NCBI RefSeq assembly: GCF_011355085.1
Contig: NZ_VXCP01000018.1
Coordinates: 1-64,000, forward strand
DNA length: 64,000 nucleotides
Source: Pseudomonas akapageensis
GTDB taxonomy: Bacteria > Pseudomonadota > Gammaproteobacteria > Pseudomonadales > Pseudomonadaceae
Direction of reading: 5' to 3'
Below the pieces are notes generated by a model. That model ran no database searches, had not been told where the DNA came from, and saw only the letters and a list, made by a program, of their open reading frames with translations. Made by a program: the position numbers and the translations under genes. This document shows positions 26,760 to 34,642 of the stretch, in pieces (the first letter of the stretch is position 1; each line of letters starts with the position of its first letter).

Positions 26760-27006
26760 ACCCGGCCCGCTCCTGCTCCGGCTGCGCCCCCGACCTAACC
26801 CCTGGGTTGGGGGCGCATTGAAAGCCCGGATTCTGTAGGAATTAACCTAAGCTTTACCGCCATGCCGCCGATAACCCTGACAAGCCGTTCTTTCGCGAGC
26901 AAAAGCCGCCCGCGATCGAGCAACGGCATGTCGGCAAGTTGTGGCGTCGCCAACATTCTTGTCATTGCCTCCGGACTCATTTTTTACTCCCCTGACAGGA
27001 ATCTCG

Positions 27007-28611
27007 ATGCTGGCGTGGAACAAAAAAAGCTTTTTGATCGTCGATGATTTCACCGATTTTCGCAGCTCGGTCAGGTCGATGTTGCGCGAGCTGGGGGTCC
27101 AGGAAGTGGATATCGCCGACACCGGCGAACAGGCGCTGCGCCTGTGTTCGCAAAAGCGCTATGACTTCATCCTCCACGACTTCAACCTCGGCGATGGCAA
27201 GAAGAACGGCCAGCAGGTACTCGAAGACCTGATGACCGATAAGCTGATGAGCCACGAAAGCGTGTTCGTCATGGTCACTGCCGAGAACAGCCAGGCCATG
27301 GTGATGAGCGCCCTGGAGTGGGAGCCGGATGCGTACCTGACCAAGCCGTTCAACCGCGCCAGCCTGGCCCAGCGACTGGAGAAGATCATCCAGCGCAAGA
27401 ACCTGCTAAAGCCGATCCTCCAGGCCCTCGATCGCGGCAAGCCGGCCGAGGTATTGGCAGCCTGCATTCAGCTGACCAAGCAAGATCCGCGTTTCGCCCC
27501 GCTGTGCCTGCGCTACAAGGCCGACGCCCTGCGCGATCTGAACCAGCACGAACCGCTCGAAACCTTCCTCAAAGGCATCCTCGCCGACCGCCCGCAGCCC
27601 TGGACCTACTCCGCGCTGGGCAAGTTGCTGTTCAAGCGCGGTCGCCACAGCGAAGCCCAAGTCATCTACGAGCAGGCGGTCAAGGCGTTCCCGATGATGC
27701 CGGTGCTGTACGACGGCCTCGCCGATGTGCTGGTGGCTGCAGGCGACGGCAAACGCGCTCAGCAGGTGCTGGAGGATGCAGTGCGGCTGTCGCCATTTGC
27801 CGTGCGTCGCCAGCGCCTGCTCGGCAAGCTGGCGATGAACAACGAAGACTTCGAAAGCGCCTCCAAGGCTTACCGCCACGCGGTGTCCCAGGGTCAGTTC
27901 TCGCGCTTCAAGGACCCGGAAAGCAATCTCGGCCTGGCCCAGGCGCTGATCAATAAATGTGGCGACCGCGGGCTGGATGCGCGGACCCGGGTCGAGATCA
28001 ACCAGACCCTGACCGACGTCACCAAGGAACACACCGACGACGCGGGCGTGCAGGTACGGGCACGCTTGATCAAGGCCACCAGCGTCCAGTCGTCCGACCC
28101 GGAGATGGCCGCCAAGCTCACCGAACAGGCCATGGCGCGGTTCGAAAGCATGGATCATTTCCTCAGCGCCGACGCCGCTCTGGCCGTCGCCCTGCAGCTC
28201 AAGCAACTGGGCCAGGAAGACGCCGGCGCCGGCATTCTGAAGATCTGCGCCGAAGTCTATGGCGACGATCCGGTGGTGATGAAAAACATCGCCAAGCAGA
28301 CCGACGACCCGGAAATCCTCGGCACCGGCAAGGTCGCCATGGACCTTAACCTGCAGGGCATCCGCAGCTATCGCGGGGGCAATCTCGCCGAGGCCCAGGA
28401 CCTGTTCCGCCGCGCCCTGGCTCTGCAACCGAAGAACATCAGTATTGCCCTGAACATGGCCCAGTCGCTGTTGCACCTGGGCGTGCAGCACCTCGGCGCG
28501 GCCGGACTGCAAGAGTGTCAGGCCTGCCTGAAACTGGTCGGCAAGATGCCCGAAACCGACTCGCGTTTCGAGCGTTATCAGAAACTGCGCAGCAGAGCAT
28601 TTGGCGTATGA
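27007..28611 (+). CDS. Response regulator with REC domain and TPR repeats
   Basis: 534 residues from the ATG at 27007. An N-terminal receiver (1-130) has acidic pair VDDFTDF, phospho-acceptor Asp in ILHDFN, the Thr/Ser region MVTAEN and the conserved Lys in LTKPFN. It is followed by a long helical region of tetratricopeptide-type repeats (for example WTYSALGKLLFKRGRHSEAQ and NLAEAQDLFRRALALQPKN). There is no DNA-binding output, so signalling is through protein contacts. The stop overlaps the start of a histidine kinase (ATGA), its presumed partner. Confidence 0.9.
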   Translation: MLAWNKKSFLIVDDFTDFRSSVRSMLRELGVQEVDIADTGEQALRLCSQKRYDFILHDFNLGDGKKNGQQVLEDLMTDKLMSHESVFVMVTAENSQAMVMSALEWEPDAYLTKPFNRASLAQRLEKIIQRKNLLKPILQALDRGKPAEVLAACIQLTKQDPRFAPLCLRYKADALRDLNQHEPLETFLKGILADRPQPWTYSALGKLLFKRGRHSEAQVIYEQAVKAFPMMPVLYDGLADVLVAAGDGKRAQQVLEDAVRLSPFAVRRQRLLGKLAMNNEDFESASKAYRHAVSQGQFSRFKDPESNLGLAQALINKCGDRGLDARTRVEINQTLTDVTKEHTDDAGVQVRARLIKATSVQSSDPEMAAKLTEQAMARFESMDHFLSADAALAVALQLKQLGQEDAGAGILKICAEVYGDDPVVMKNIAKQTDDPEILGTGKVAMDLNLQGIRSYRGGNLAEAQDLFRRALALQPKNISIALNMAQSLLHLGVQHLGAAGLQECQACLKLVGKMPETDSRFERYQKLRSRAFGV

Positions 28612-29300
28612 CAGATCTCGATCAGGGGCTCGATTTTTCCATGGTGATCGCCTCCACCGTGCACGACATGAAAAACTCCCTGGCCAACCTGATGCACGCC
28701 CACGGCCAGTGGGTGACGCAACTGCCCGAAGATCAACGCGGGGTGCCGGAGCAAGGCGTCATCAACTACCAGTTCGCCCACCTCAACAGCATGCTGGTGC
28801 AATTGCTGGGGCTGTACAAACTGGGCGTCAACCAGTTGCCCCTGCGCCCCGATTACCATGAACTCGACGACTTCCTCGAAGCGCAACTGGCGCTGCACGA
28901 GGAAGTGCTCAACAGCCGCGGCATCGTTGCGCGCTATGAGGTGGATGACTTTGGCTTGCCGGGGTTCTTCGATCGGGAGCTGATTGGCTCGGTGGTGTCG
29001 AACGTGGTCGTCAATGCCATCCGCTATGCGCGCAAGGAGATCCTGCTCAGCGCAGGTGAGGTGGACGGACAACTGGTGATTACCATCAACGACGATGGGC
29101 CGGGGTTTCCTGCGCAGCTGGTGGAGAATCAGACCGATTACGTGCTGGGGATCAATCAGCACAGTGGCAGTACCGGTCTGGGGCTGTACTTTGCTGCGCG
29201 TATTGCGCGCCAACATCAGCGCCAGGGTGCGCGGGGGCGGATCGAGATTGCCAATGGTGGCGAGCTGGGTGGGGGCAAGTTCAGTATCTATTTGCCTTGA
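28608..29300 (+). CDS. Soluble sensor histidine kinase
   Basis: 230 residues, no membrane segment and no separate sensor domain. The H-box region ASTVHDMKNSLANLMH carries the phospho-accepting histidine near residue 16. The HATPase domain shows N box VVNAIRYA, G1 DDGPGF and G2 GSTGLGLYFA. It overlaps the REC-TPR regulator gene by 4 nt. With input at best through the H-box dimer or partners, it may take its cue from the TPR protein or from another kinase. Confidence 0.9.
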   Translation: MTDLDQGLDFSMVIASTVHDMKNSLANLMHAHGQWVTQLPEDQRGVPEQGVINYQFAHLNSMLVQLLGLYKLGVNQLPLRPDYHELDDFLEAQLALHEEVLNSRGIVARYEVDDFGLPGFFDRELIGSVVSNVVVNAIRYARKEILLSAGEVDGQLVITINDDGPGFPAQLVENQTDYVLGINQHSGSTGLGLYFAARIARQHQRQGARGRIEIANGGELGGGKFSIYLP

Positions 29301-29384
29301 GGAAATTTCCGGTCATGTAGTCGCAAGGCGCATTTTCAAAGAGGTGCTAGGCTCAGAAACCATCCGCCCTTGAGGAAGTGACCG

Positions 29385-29699
29385 ATGAACAAAGCCAAGC
29401 ACTGCAACAGCATCACCGAAGTCCGCGCTCACATCGATCAGATCGACAAGGAACTGGTGGCCCTGCTCGCCGCTCGCGGCGGATTCGTCAAGCAGGCTGC
29501 CCGTTTCAAGAAGAATGATGAAGAGGTCAAGACATCCCAGCGCGTGGAACAGGTACTGTCCAGAGTCAAGGCGCTGTCGCTGGAGCTGGGGGCGCATCCG
29601 GGGGTTACCGAGCAGGTGTACCGGACGATGATCGGGGCGTTTATCGAGGTGGAACGCAATGAGCATGCGGTGTTGGTTGCTCGGGCGGAGGGCCGTTAA
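29385..29699 (+). CDS. Chorismate mutase (AroQ class)
   Basis: 104 residues, all-helical AroQ fold: ITEVRAHIDQIDKELVALLAARGGFVKQAARFK, with the active-site Arg and Lys residues in that helix, then RVEQVLSRVKAL and the closing helix YRTMIGAFIEVERNEH. It converts chorismate to prephenate. A PchB-like isochorismate-pyruvate lyase is an alternative because the size is similar, but no salicylate genes are adjacent. It is followed immediately by a REPIN. Confidence 0.88.
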   Translation: MNKAKHCNSITEVRAHIDQIDKELVALLAARGGFVKQAARFKKNDEEVKTSQRVEQVLSRVKALSLELGAHPGVTEQVYRTMIGAFIEVERNEHAVLVARAEGR

Positions 29700-29704
29700 A
29701 CCGC

Positions 29705-29787
29705 TATCGCTGGCAAGCCAGCTCCCACAGGGGTTCGCGTCGGATCTAACACCAGTGATCCCCTGTGGGGGCGGGCTTGCCCGCGAT
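29705..29787. repeat. REPIN after chorismate mutase
   Basis: ATCGCTGGCAAGCCAGCTCC on the left, TGTGGGGGCGGGCTTGCCCG on the right, inverted. Confidence 0.87.
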
Positions 29788-29794
29788 GAGGCCC

Positions 29795-31216
29795 CTAAGG
29801 CATCACCGGCGGCACATACTGCAACGTCGTCCCCAACGCCCACAGCAGCACCAGCACCAGCGGCACGTGCACCAGCAACTGTACGAACGAAAAGCCGATC
29901 AGATCCCGCGCCTTGAGTCCCAGCACACCCAGCAGCGGCAGCATGTAGAACGGGTTGATCAGGTTCGGCAAGGCCTCCGCCGCGTTATAGATCTGCACTG
30001 CCCAGCCCAGGTGGTATTGCAGGTCGTTGGCCACCTGCATCACATAGGGCGCCTCGATGATCCACTTGCCGCCGCCCGACGGGATGAAGAAGCCCAGCAC
30101 CGCCGAGTACACGCCCATCAACAGCGCATAGGTGTCGTGGGACGCGATCTGCACGAAGAAGGTCGAGATGTGGTGCGCCAGGGTCTGGGCATCGCTGCCC
30201 TTGACCGTGGTCAGGATGGCCGCGATCGAGCCGTACAGGGGGAACTGGATCAACACGCCGGTGGTGGTCGGCACGGCCCGGGACACCGCGTCGAGGAAGC
30301 TGCGCGGGCGCCAGTGCAGCAGCGCACCGAGCATGATGAACAGCAGGTTGTAAGTGTTCAGGCCGGAGATGGCGGTGATGGCCGGCTTGGTCGAGAACTC
30401 GTGGTACAGCCAACCGGCTGCCAGGGCCACCAGCAGCAGGATCAGGATCGGGCTGTATTCCAGCCACTCGCCGGGGCGGGTGCGCTTGGGCGACGGTGGC
30501 AGACTGAAGGATGGGTCGACGCCACAGGCTTGCGCATCACGCGCCGAGCCCGGCCCGGGCGCGGTGGCATAGGCGATCACCAGCGACACCAACACCAGGG
30601 CGCCAAGCATCACGCCCGACTGCCAGAGGAAGATGGTTTCGGTAAACGGGATCACCCCGGTGATGGCCAGGATCGAGGGCGGCAGGCTCGCGGGGTTGGC
30701 TTGCAATTGCGCGGCCGACGACGACAGCCCCAGGGCCCAGACTGCGCCCAGACCCAGGTAGGCGGCAGCACCGGCGGCACGATAGTCCATGTGCAGGTCG
30801 GTACGGCGCGCCAGCGCGCGCACCAGCAGGCCGCCGAACACCAGCGATAGCCCCCAGTTCAGCAAGGAGGCGACCATGGAAATCAACGCCACCCAGCACA
30901 CAGCCGAGCGACCGTTTTTCGGCAGGAGCGCCAGACGGTCGATCAGTTTCACCGCGGGTGGCGAGCTGGCGACCACGTAACCGCCGATGACCACAAAGGC
31001 CATTTGCATGGTGAACGGGATCAGGCTCCAGAAGCCATCGCCGAAGGCAGTGGCGGTGGCCGTGGGTGCGGCGCCCATGGCCATGGCGGCAACCGAGACG
31101 ATGATCACGGCCAGGGCGGCGAATACCCAGGAATCGGGAAACCAGCGCTCGGCCCAGTTGGAGCAGTGCAAGGCGAAACGGGCGTAGCGGCTGTCTTCGA
31201 TGTCGGCGGCGGCCAT
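29795..31216 (-). CDS. atoE: Short-chain fatty acid transporter (AtoE family)
   Basis: 473-residue inner-membrane permease of the AtoE/TIGR00366 type, with about 12 helices. Segments are NWGLSLVFGGLLVRALAR, GFFIPSGGGKWIIEAPYV near residue 375, and NLINPFYMLPLLGVLGLKARD near the C-terminus. Located downstream of a CoA-transferase pair on the same strand, it probably imports acetoacetate, dehydrocarnitine or another short-chain acid that the transferase activates. A REPIN lies between it and the transferase genes. Confidence 0.9.
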   Translation of the reverse strand: MAAADIEDSRYARFALHCSNWAERWFPDSWVFAALAVIIVSVAAMAMGAAPTATATAFGDGFWSLIPFTMQMAFVVIGGYVVASSPPAVKLIDRLALLPKNGRSAVCWVALISMVASLLNWGLSLVFGGLLVRALARRTDLHMDYRAAGAAAYLGLGAVWALGLSSSAAQLQANPASLPPSILAITGVIPFTETIFLWQSGVMLGALVLVSLVIAYATAPGPGSARDAQACGVDPSFSLPPSPKRTRPGEWLEYSPILILLLVALAAGWLYHEFSTKPAITAISGLNTYNLLFIMLGALLHWRPRSFLDAVSRAVPTTTGVLIQFPLYGSIAAILTTVKGSDAQTLAHHISTFFVQIASHDTYALLMGVYSAVLGFFIPSGGGKWIIEAPYVMQVANDLQYHLGWAVQIYNAAEALPNLINPFYMLPLLGVLGLKARDLIGFSFVQLLVHVPLVLVLLWALGTTLQYVPPVMP

Positions 31217-31277
31217 GGGTCCTTCCTTGTTTTGGTGTCGTTATTGGCGGGGATTTGTGGGGTGTCAGACAGGACGA

Positions 31278-31366
31278 ATCGCGGGCAAGCCCACTCCTAC
31301 AGGGTCCGTGCCATACACCAATATTCGGTGCGACACGGCCCCTGCAGGAGCGGGCTTGCCCGCGAT
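31278..31366. repeat. REPIN between atoE and CoA-transferase genes
   Basis: ATCGCGGGCAAGCCCACTCC on the left and GCAGGAGCGGGCTTGCCCGC on the right, inverted. It is the GCGGGCTTGCC variant of the family. Confidence 0.85.
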
Positions 31367-31389
31367 GAGGCCCCTACAAATGCTGAAGC

Positions 31390-32046
31390 TTAGAACGTCA
31401 TCTCGACCACGTCGTCCGGCACAATCAATTTGCCGGCCGTCTTGGCCACGATCTCTTCAACACTGACCCCCGGCGCCGTCTCGCGCAGGATGAAGGCGCC
31501 GTCCTGGATCTCCAGGTAAGCCAGGTCCGTCAGCACCTTGCGGATGCAGCCGGCGCCGGTCAGCGGCAGGCTGCACACCGGCAGCAGCTTGGACTCACCG
31601 TCCTTGGACGCGTGGGTCATGGTGACGATGATGTTTTCGGCGCCAGCCACCAGGTCCATCGCCCCGCCCATGCCCTTGACCAGCTTGCCAGGGACCATCC
31701 AGGAGGCGATGTTGCCTTGCACGTCGACTTCGAAGGCGCCGAGCACGGTCAGGTCCACATGGCCGCCACGGATCATGGCGAAGGAATCGGCCGAGTTGAA
31801 GATCGAGGCGCCGCGGCGGGCGGTTACGGTTTGTTTGCCGGCGTTGATCATGTCGGCGTCGATGGTCGCTTGGGTGGGGAACTCGCCCATGCCGAGCAGG
31901 CCGTTTTCCGATTGCAGCATCACGTCGATGTCATCGGGGACGTAGTTGGCCACCAGGGTCGGAATACCGATGCCCAGGTTCACGTAGTAGCCGTCTTTGA
32001 GTTCGCGGGCAACACGCTGTGCCATTTGTTCGCGGGTCAGTGCCAT
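31390..32046 (-). CDS. dhcB: CoA transferase subunit B (DhcB/AtoA-like)
   Basis: 218 residues, beta subunit of a class I 3-oxoacid CoA-transferase. The catalytic glutamate lies in LQSENGLLGMG near residue 50, and GGAMDLVAGAENIIVTM and the closing VVEMTF are typical. It acts as an alpha2-beta2 enzyme with the upstream gene. The layout LysR | dhcA-dhcB...AtoE-type permease resembles the P. aeruginosa dehydrocarnitine CoA-transferase locus as I remember it. An acetoacetate (atoDA/scoAB) role remains possible. Confidence 0.9.
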   Translation of the reverse strand: MALTREQMAQRVARELKDGYYVNLGIGIPTLVANYVPDDIDVMLQSENGLLGMGEFPTQATIDADMINAGKQTVTARRGASIFNSADSFAMIRGGHVDLTVLGAFEVDVQGNIASWMVPGKLVKGMGGAMDLVAGAENIIVTMTHASKDGESKLLPVCSLPLTGAGCIRKVLTDLAYLEIQDGAFILRETAPGVSVEEIVAKTAGKLIVPDDVVEMTF

Positions 32047-32100
32047 GGTCAGGATCTCTTGTTGTTCTGTTCGGGTGAGTGACGCAACTGCAGCGAGCTG

Positions 32101-32799
32101 TCAGTCCCTGGTGGTGCGTTTCTCGATGCGTTTCTCGAACGTCCCTTGGATCACTCGATTGACATAGATACCCGGGGTATGGATTTCGCTGGGCAGCAAT
32201 ACGCCCGGCTCGACGATTTCCTCGACTTCGACCACGGTGATCTTGCCGGCAGTGGCGACCAGCGGGTTGAAGTTCTGCGCGGTGTTGCGGTACACCACGT
32301 TGCCATAGTGGTCGGCCTTCCAGCCCTTGACGATGGCGAAGTCGCCGGTGATGGCTTCTTCGAGAATGTAGTGGCGGCCGTTGAAGTCACGCACTTCCTT
32401 GCCTTCGGCCACTGGGGTGCCGTAGCCGGTCGCGGTGTAGAACGCCGGGATGCCGGCACCGCCTGCGCGCATTTTCTCGGCCAGGGTACCCTGGGGGGTC
32501 AATACCACTTCCAGTTCGCCGCTGAGCAGCTGGCGTTCGAATTCGGCGTTTTCACCGACATAAGAGGCGACCATCTTGCGGATCTGGCGGTCTTCGAGCA
32601 GCACGCCCAGGCCAAAGCCATCGACGCCGCAGTTGTTGGAAACCACGGTCAGGCCGGTGACGCCACGGCGTTTGATTTCGTTGATGAGGTTTTCCGGGAT
32701 ACCGCACAAACCGAAACCGCCGGAGAGTACAGTCATGTTGTCGGTGAGGCCTTCGAGCGCCTCTTCGTAGGTGTATACGCGCTTGTCGAGTCCGGACAT
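32101..32799 (-). CDS. dhcA: CoA transferase subunit A (DhcA/AtoD-like)
   Basis: 232 residues, alpha subunit of a class I CoA-transferase. The CoA-binding signature [13 protein letters not shown] is at about residue 27, with [30 protein letters not shown] core segments and [17 protein letters not shown]. It pairs with the beta subunit encoded 54 bp downstream to move CoA from a donor acyl-CoA to a 3-oxoacid. It is transcribed divergently from a LysR gene, likely its regulator. Confidence 0.9.
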   Translation of the reverse strand: MSGLDKRVYTYEEALEGLTDNMTVLSGGFGLCGIPENLINEIKRRGVTGLTVVSNNCGVDGFGLGVLLEDRQIRKMVASYVGENAEFERQLLSGELEVVLTPQGTLAEKMRAGGAGIPAFYTATGYGTPVAEGKEVRDFNGRHYILEEAITGDFAIVKGWKADHYGNVVYRNTAQNFNPLVATAGKITVVEVEEIVEPGVLLPSEIHTPGIYVNRVIQGTFEKRIEKRTTRD

Positions 32800-32925
32800 G
32801 CTGGTTCGCCTTTTGTAGTTGTAGGGGCCGACATTAGGCTGTCGGAAGCGTTGGAGGCATCTTCACCCGGTTGGAATAATTTGTTAATTTTGTTTTTTTG
32901 ATAAATTCATTGGCTTTTCAAATTA

Positions 32926-33858
32926 ATGAACGTCAAACAGCTCCGCGCCTTCATCGCCGTCGCCCAATGCCTGAGCTTTGCCCAGGCCGGCGAACGGCTG
33001 CACCTGTCGCAGCCGGCCCTGAGCCTGACCATCAAGGCGCTGGAAGACGACCTGGGCGGCCCGCTGCTCAGCCGCACCACGAGAAGTGTAGCCCTCACGC
33101 CCGAGGGCGAGACGCTGCTGCCGCTGGCCAGGCAACTGCTCGCCGACTGGGACAACACCGAGGAGCTGCTGCGCCAACGCTTCACCCTGCAACTGGGAAG
33201 GGTCGCCATCGCCGCCATGCCGGCCTTTGCCGGCAACATGCTGCCCCGCGCACTGAAGGTGTTTCGCAGCCGCTACCCACGGGTCAATGTGGTGGTGCAC
33301 GACGTGATCAACGAACAAGTACTGGAGCTGGTCCGCCATCGTCGCGTCGAACTGGGGGTGGGCTTCGAACCCGAATCCAGCGAGCCGTTGATATTCAAGC
33401 CGCTGTACCTGGACCACTTCGTCGCGGTGGTCCCCACCGACTCGCCCCTGGCACAAAAGGCCCAGATAACCTGGCATGAACTGCTGCAGGAAGACTTCAT
33501 CGCCCTGCAACGTCCGTCGGCGGTGCGCCTGTTGCTGGAACAGCATCTGCTGGCCGAACATGGCAAATTGGCGGTGGCGTTTGAAAGCCACCAGTTGTCG
33601 ACCATTGGCCGCATGGTGGCCAACGGGTTGGGCGTGAGTGCGGTGCCGGCGTTGTGTATCCAGCAGATGCAAGAGTTGGGGGCTTGCTGCGTGGGGCTGG
33701 TGGAGCCGACCATCGAGCGGCGTATCGGTGTGACGATGCTGGCTGATCATAAACTTTCGGCAGCGGCTACAGTTACGGCGGTGTCCACAAATTCCAGTCT
33801 TGAAACAGAGGTTGTTGCATGCGCACACTCGAACTCGCTGGCAAACAGGTATCAGTGA
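32926..33858 (+). CDS. LysR family regulator of the CoA-transferase locus (DhcR-like)
   Basis: 310 residues, LysR-type: N-terminal HTH (QLRAFIAVAQCLSFAQAGERL, LSQPALSLTIKALEDDLGG) and a LysR substrate domain. It is divergent from dhcA with a 126-bp AT-rich intergenic region. The tail after DHKLSAAATV is unusual: at 33757-33771 the DNA reads CGGCAGCGGCTACAG, matching the REP-type element at 6855. The natural stop seems to have been displaced by a repeat fragment, which makes the gene run 40 bp into the next coding sequence. Confidence 0.9.
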   Translation: MNVKQLRAFIAVAQCLSFAQAGERLHLSQPALSLTIKALEDDLGGPLLSRTTRSVALTPEGETLLPLARQLLADWDNTEELLRQRFTLQLGRVAIAAMPAFAGNMLPRALKVFRSRYPRVNVVVHDVINEQVLELVRHRRVELGVGFEPESSEPLIFKPLYLDHFVAVVPTDSPLAQKAQITWHELLQEDFIALQRPSAVRLLLEQHLLAEHGKLAVAFESHQLSTIGRMVANGLGVSAVPALCIQQMQELGACCVGLVEPTIERRIGVTMLADHKLSAAATVTAVSTNSSLETEVVACAHSNSLANRYQ

Positions 33859-34640
33859 TCGGCCAGGGCACCTGGCACATGGGCGAAGACCGCCACCAGC
33901 GCGACGCGGAAATCGCCGCCCTGCGCCTGGGCATCGACCTGGGCATGAACCTGATCGACACCGCCGAAATGTACGCCGAGGGCGGTGCCGAAGAGGTGGT
34001 CAGCCAAGCCATCGCCAGCCAGCGCGACCAGGTGTTCCTGGTCAGCAAGGTCTACCCCCACAACGCCAGCCGCAAGGGCATCCCGGCGGCCTGTGAGCGC
34101 AGCCTCAAGCGGCTGAATACCGAGTTTATCGACCTGTACCTGCTGCACTGGCCCGGCCAGTACCCCCTCGAAGAAACCGTCGAAGCCTTCGAACGCCTGC
34201 GCGAGGCCGGCAAGATCGGCCGCTGGGGCGTGTCCAATTTCGATCTGGACGATATGCACGCCCTGCCCTCACCCGCCTGCGCCACCAACCAAGTGCTGTA
34301 CAACCCTGAAGAGCGCGGCGTCGAGTTCAACCTGCTACCCTGGATGAAAACCCGCCGCATGCCCTTGATGGCCTACTGCCCGATTGCCCGGGGCGGGCGC
34401 TTGCTGGGCCATCCGGCCCTGCTGGAAATCGCCGAACACCACGGCGCGACACCGGCGCAGATCTGCCTTGCCTGGGCCGCGCGCCAGGACGGGGTGATCG
34501 CCATTCCCAAGGCGGTCAAGCCCGAACATGTACGCCTGAACGCAGCTGCGGCCCTGCTGACACTGCGCGCCGAAGACCTGCGCGCCATTGACCGTGCCTT
34601 CCCGCCGCCGTCGCGCAAGAAAGGTCTGGCCATGGTCTGA
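33819..34640 (+). CDS. Aldo/keto reductase (AKR3/5-like)
   Basis: 273 residues. The catalytic residues are visible: Asp and Tyr in LIDTAEMYAEGG, Lys in LVSKVYPH, His in LYLLHWPG. The C-terminal IAIPKAVKPEHVRLNAAA is the NADPH site. It is a cytoplasmic carbonyl reductase of unknown substrate. Its start overlaps the end of the LysR gene by 40 bp. It converges with dnaE2, with only a 2-bp gap. Confidence 0.92.
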   Translation: MRTLELAGKQVSVIGQGTWHMGEDRHQRDAEIAALRLGIDLGMNLIDTAEMYAEGGAEEVVSQAIASQRDQVFLVSKVYPHNASRKGIPAACERSLKRLNTEFIDLYLLHWPGQYPLEETVEAFERLREAGKIGRWGVSNFDLDDMHALPSPACATNQVLYNPEERGVEFNLLPWMKTRRMPLMAYCPIARGGRLLGHPALLEIAEHHGATPAQICLAWAARQDGVIAIPKAVKPEHVRLNAAAALLTLRAEDLRAIDRAFPPPSRKKGLAMV

Positions 34641-34642
34641 AA

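Noticed and set aside
27406..28512. 368-codon minus-strand frame opposite the REC-TPR gene
   Set aside because: Antisense shadow in high-GC coding sequence; no start signal or domain.
16561..31366. Repeated palindromes considered as a CRISPR-like array
   Set aside because: Spacing of kilobases, inverted rather than direct orientation and REP cores identify them as REPINs.
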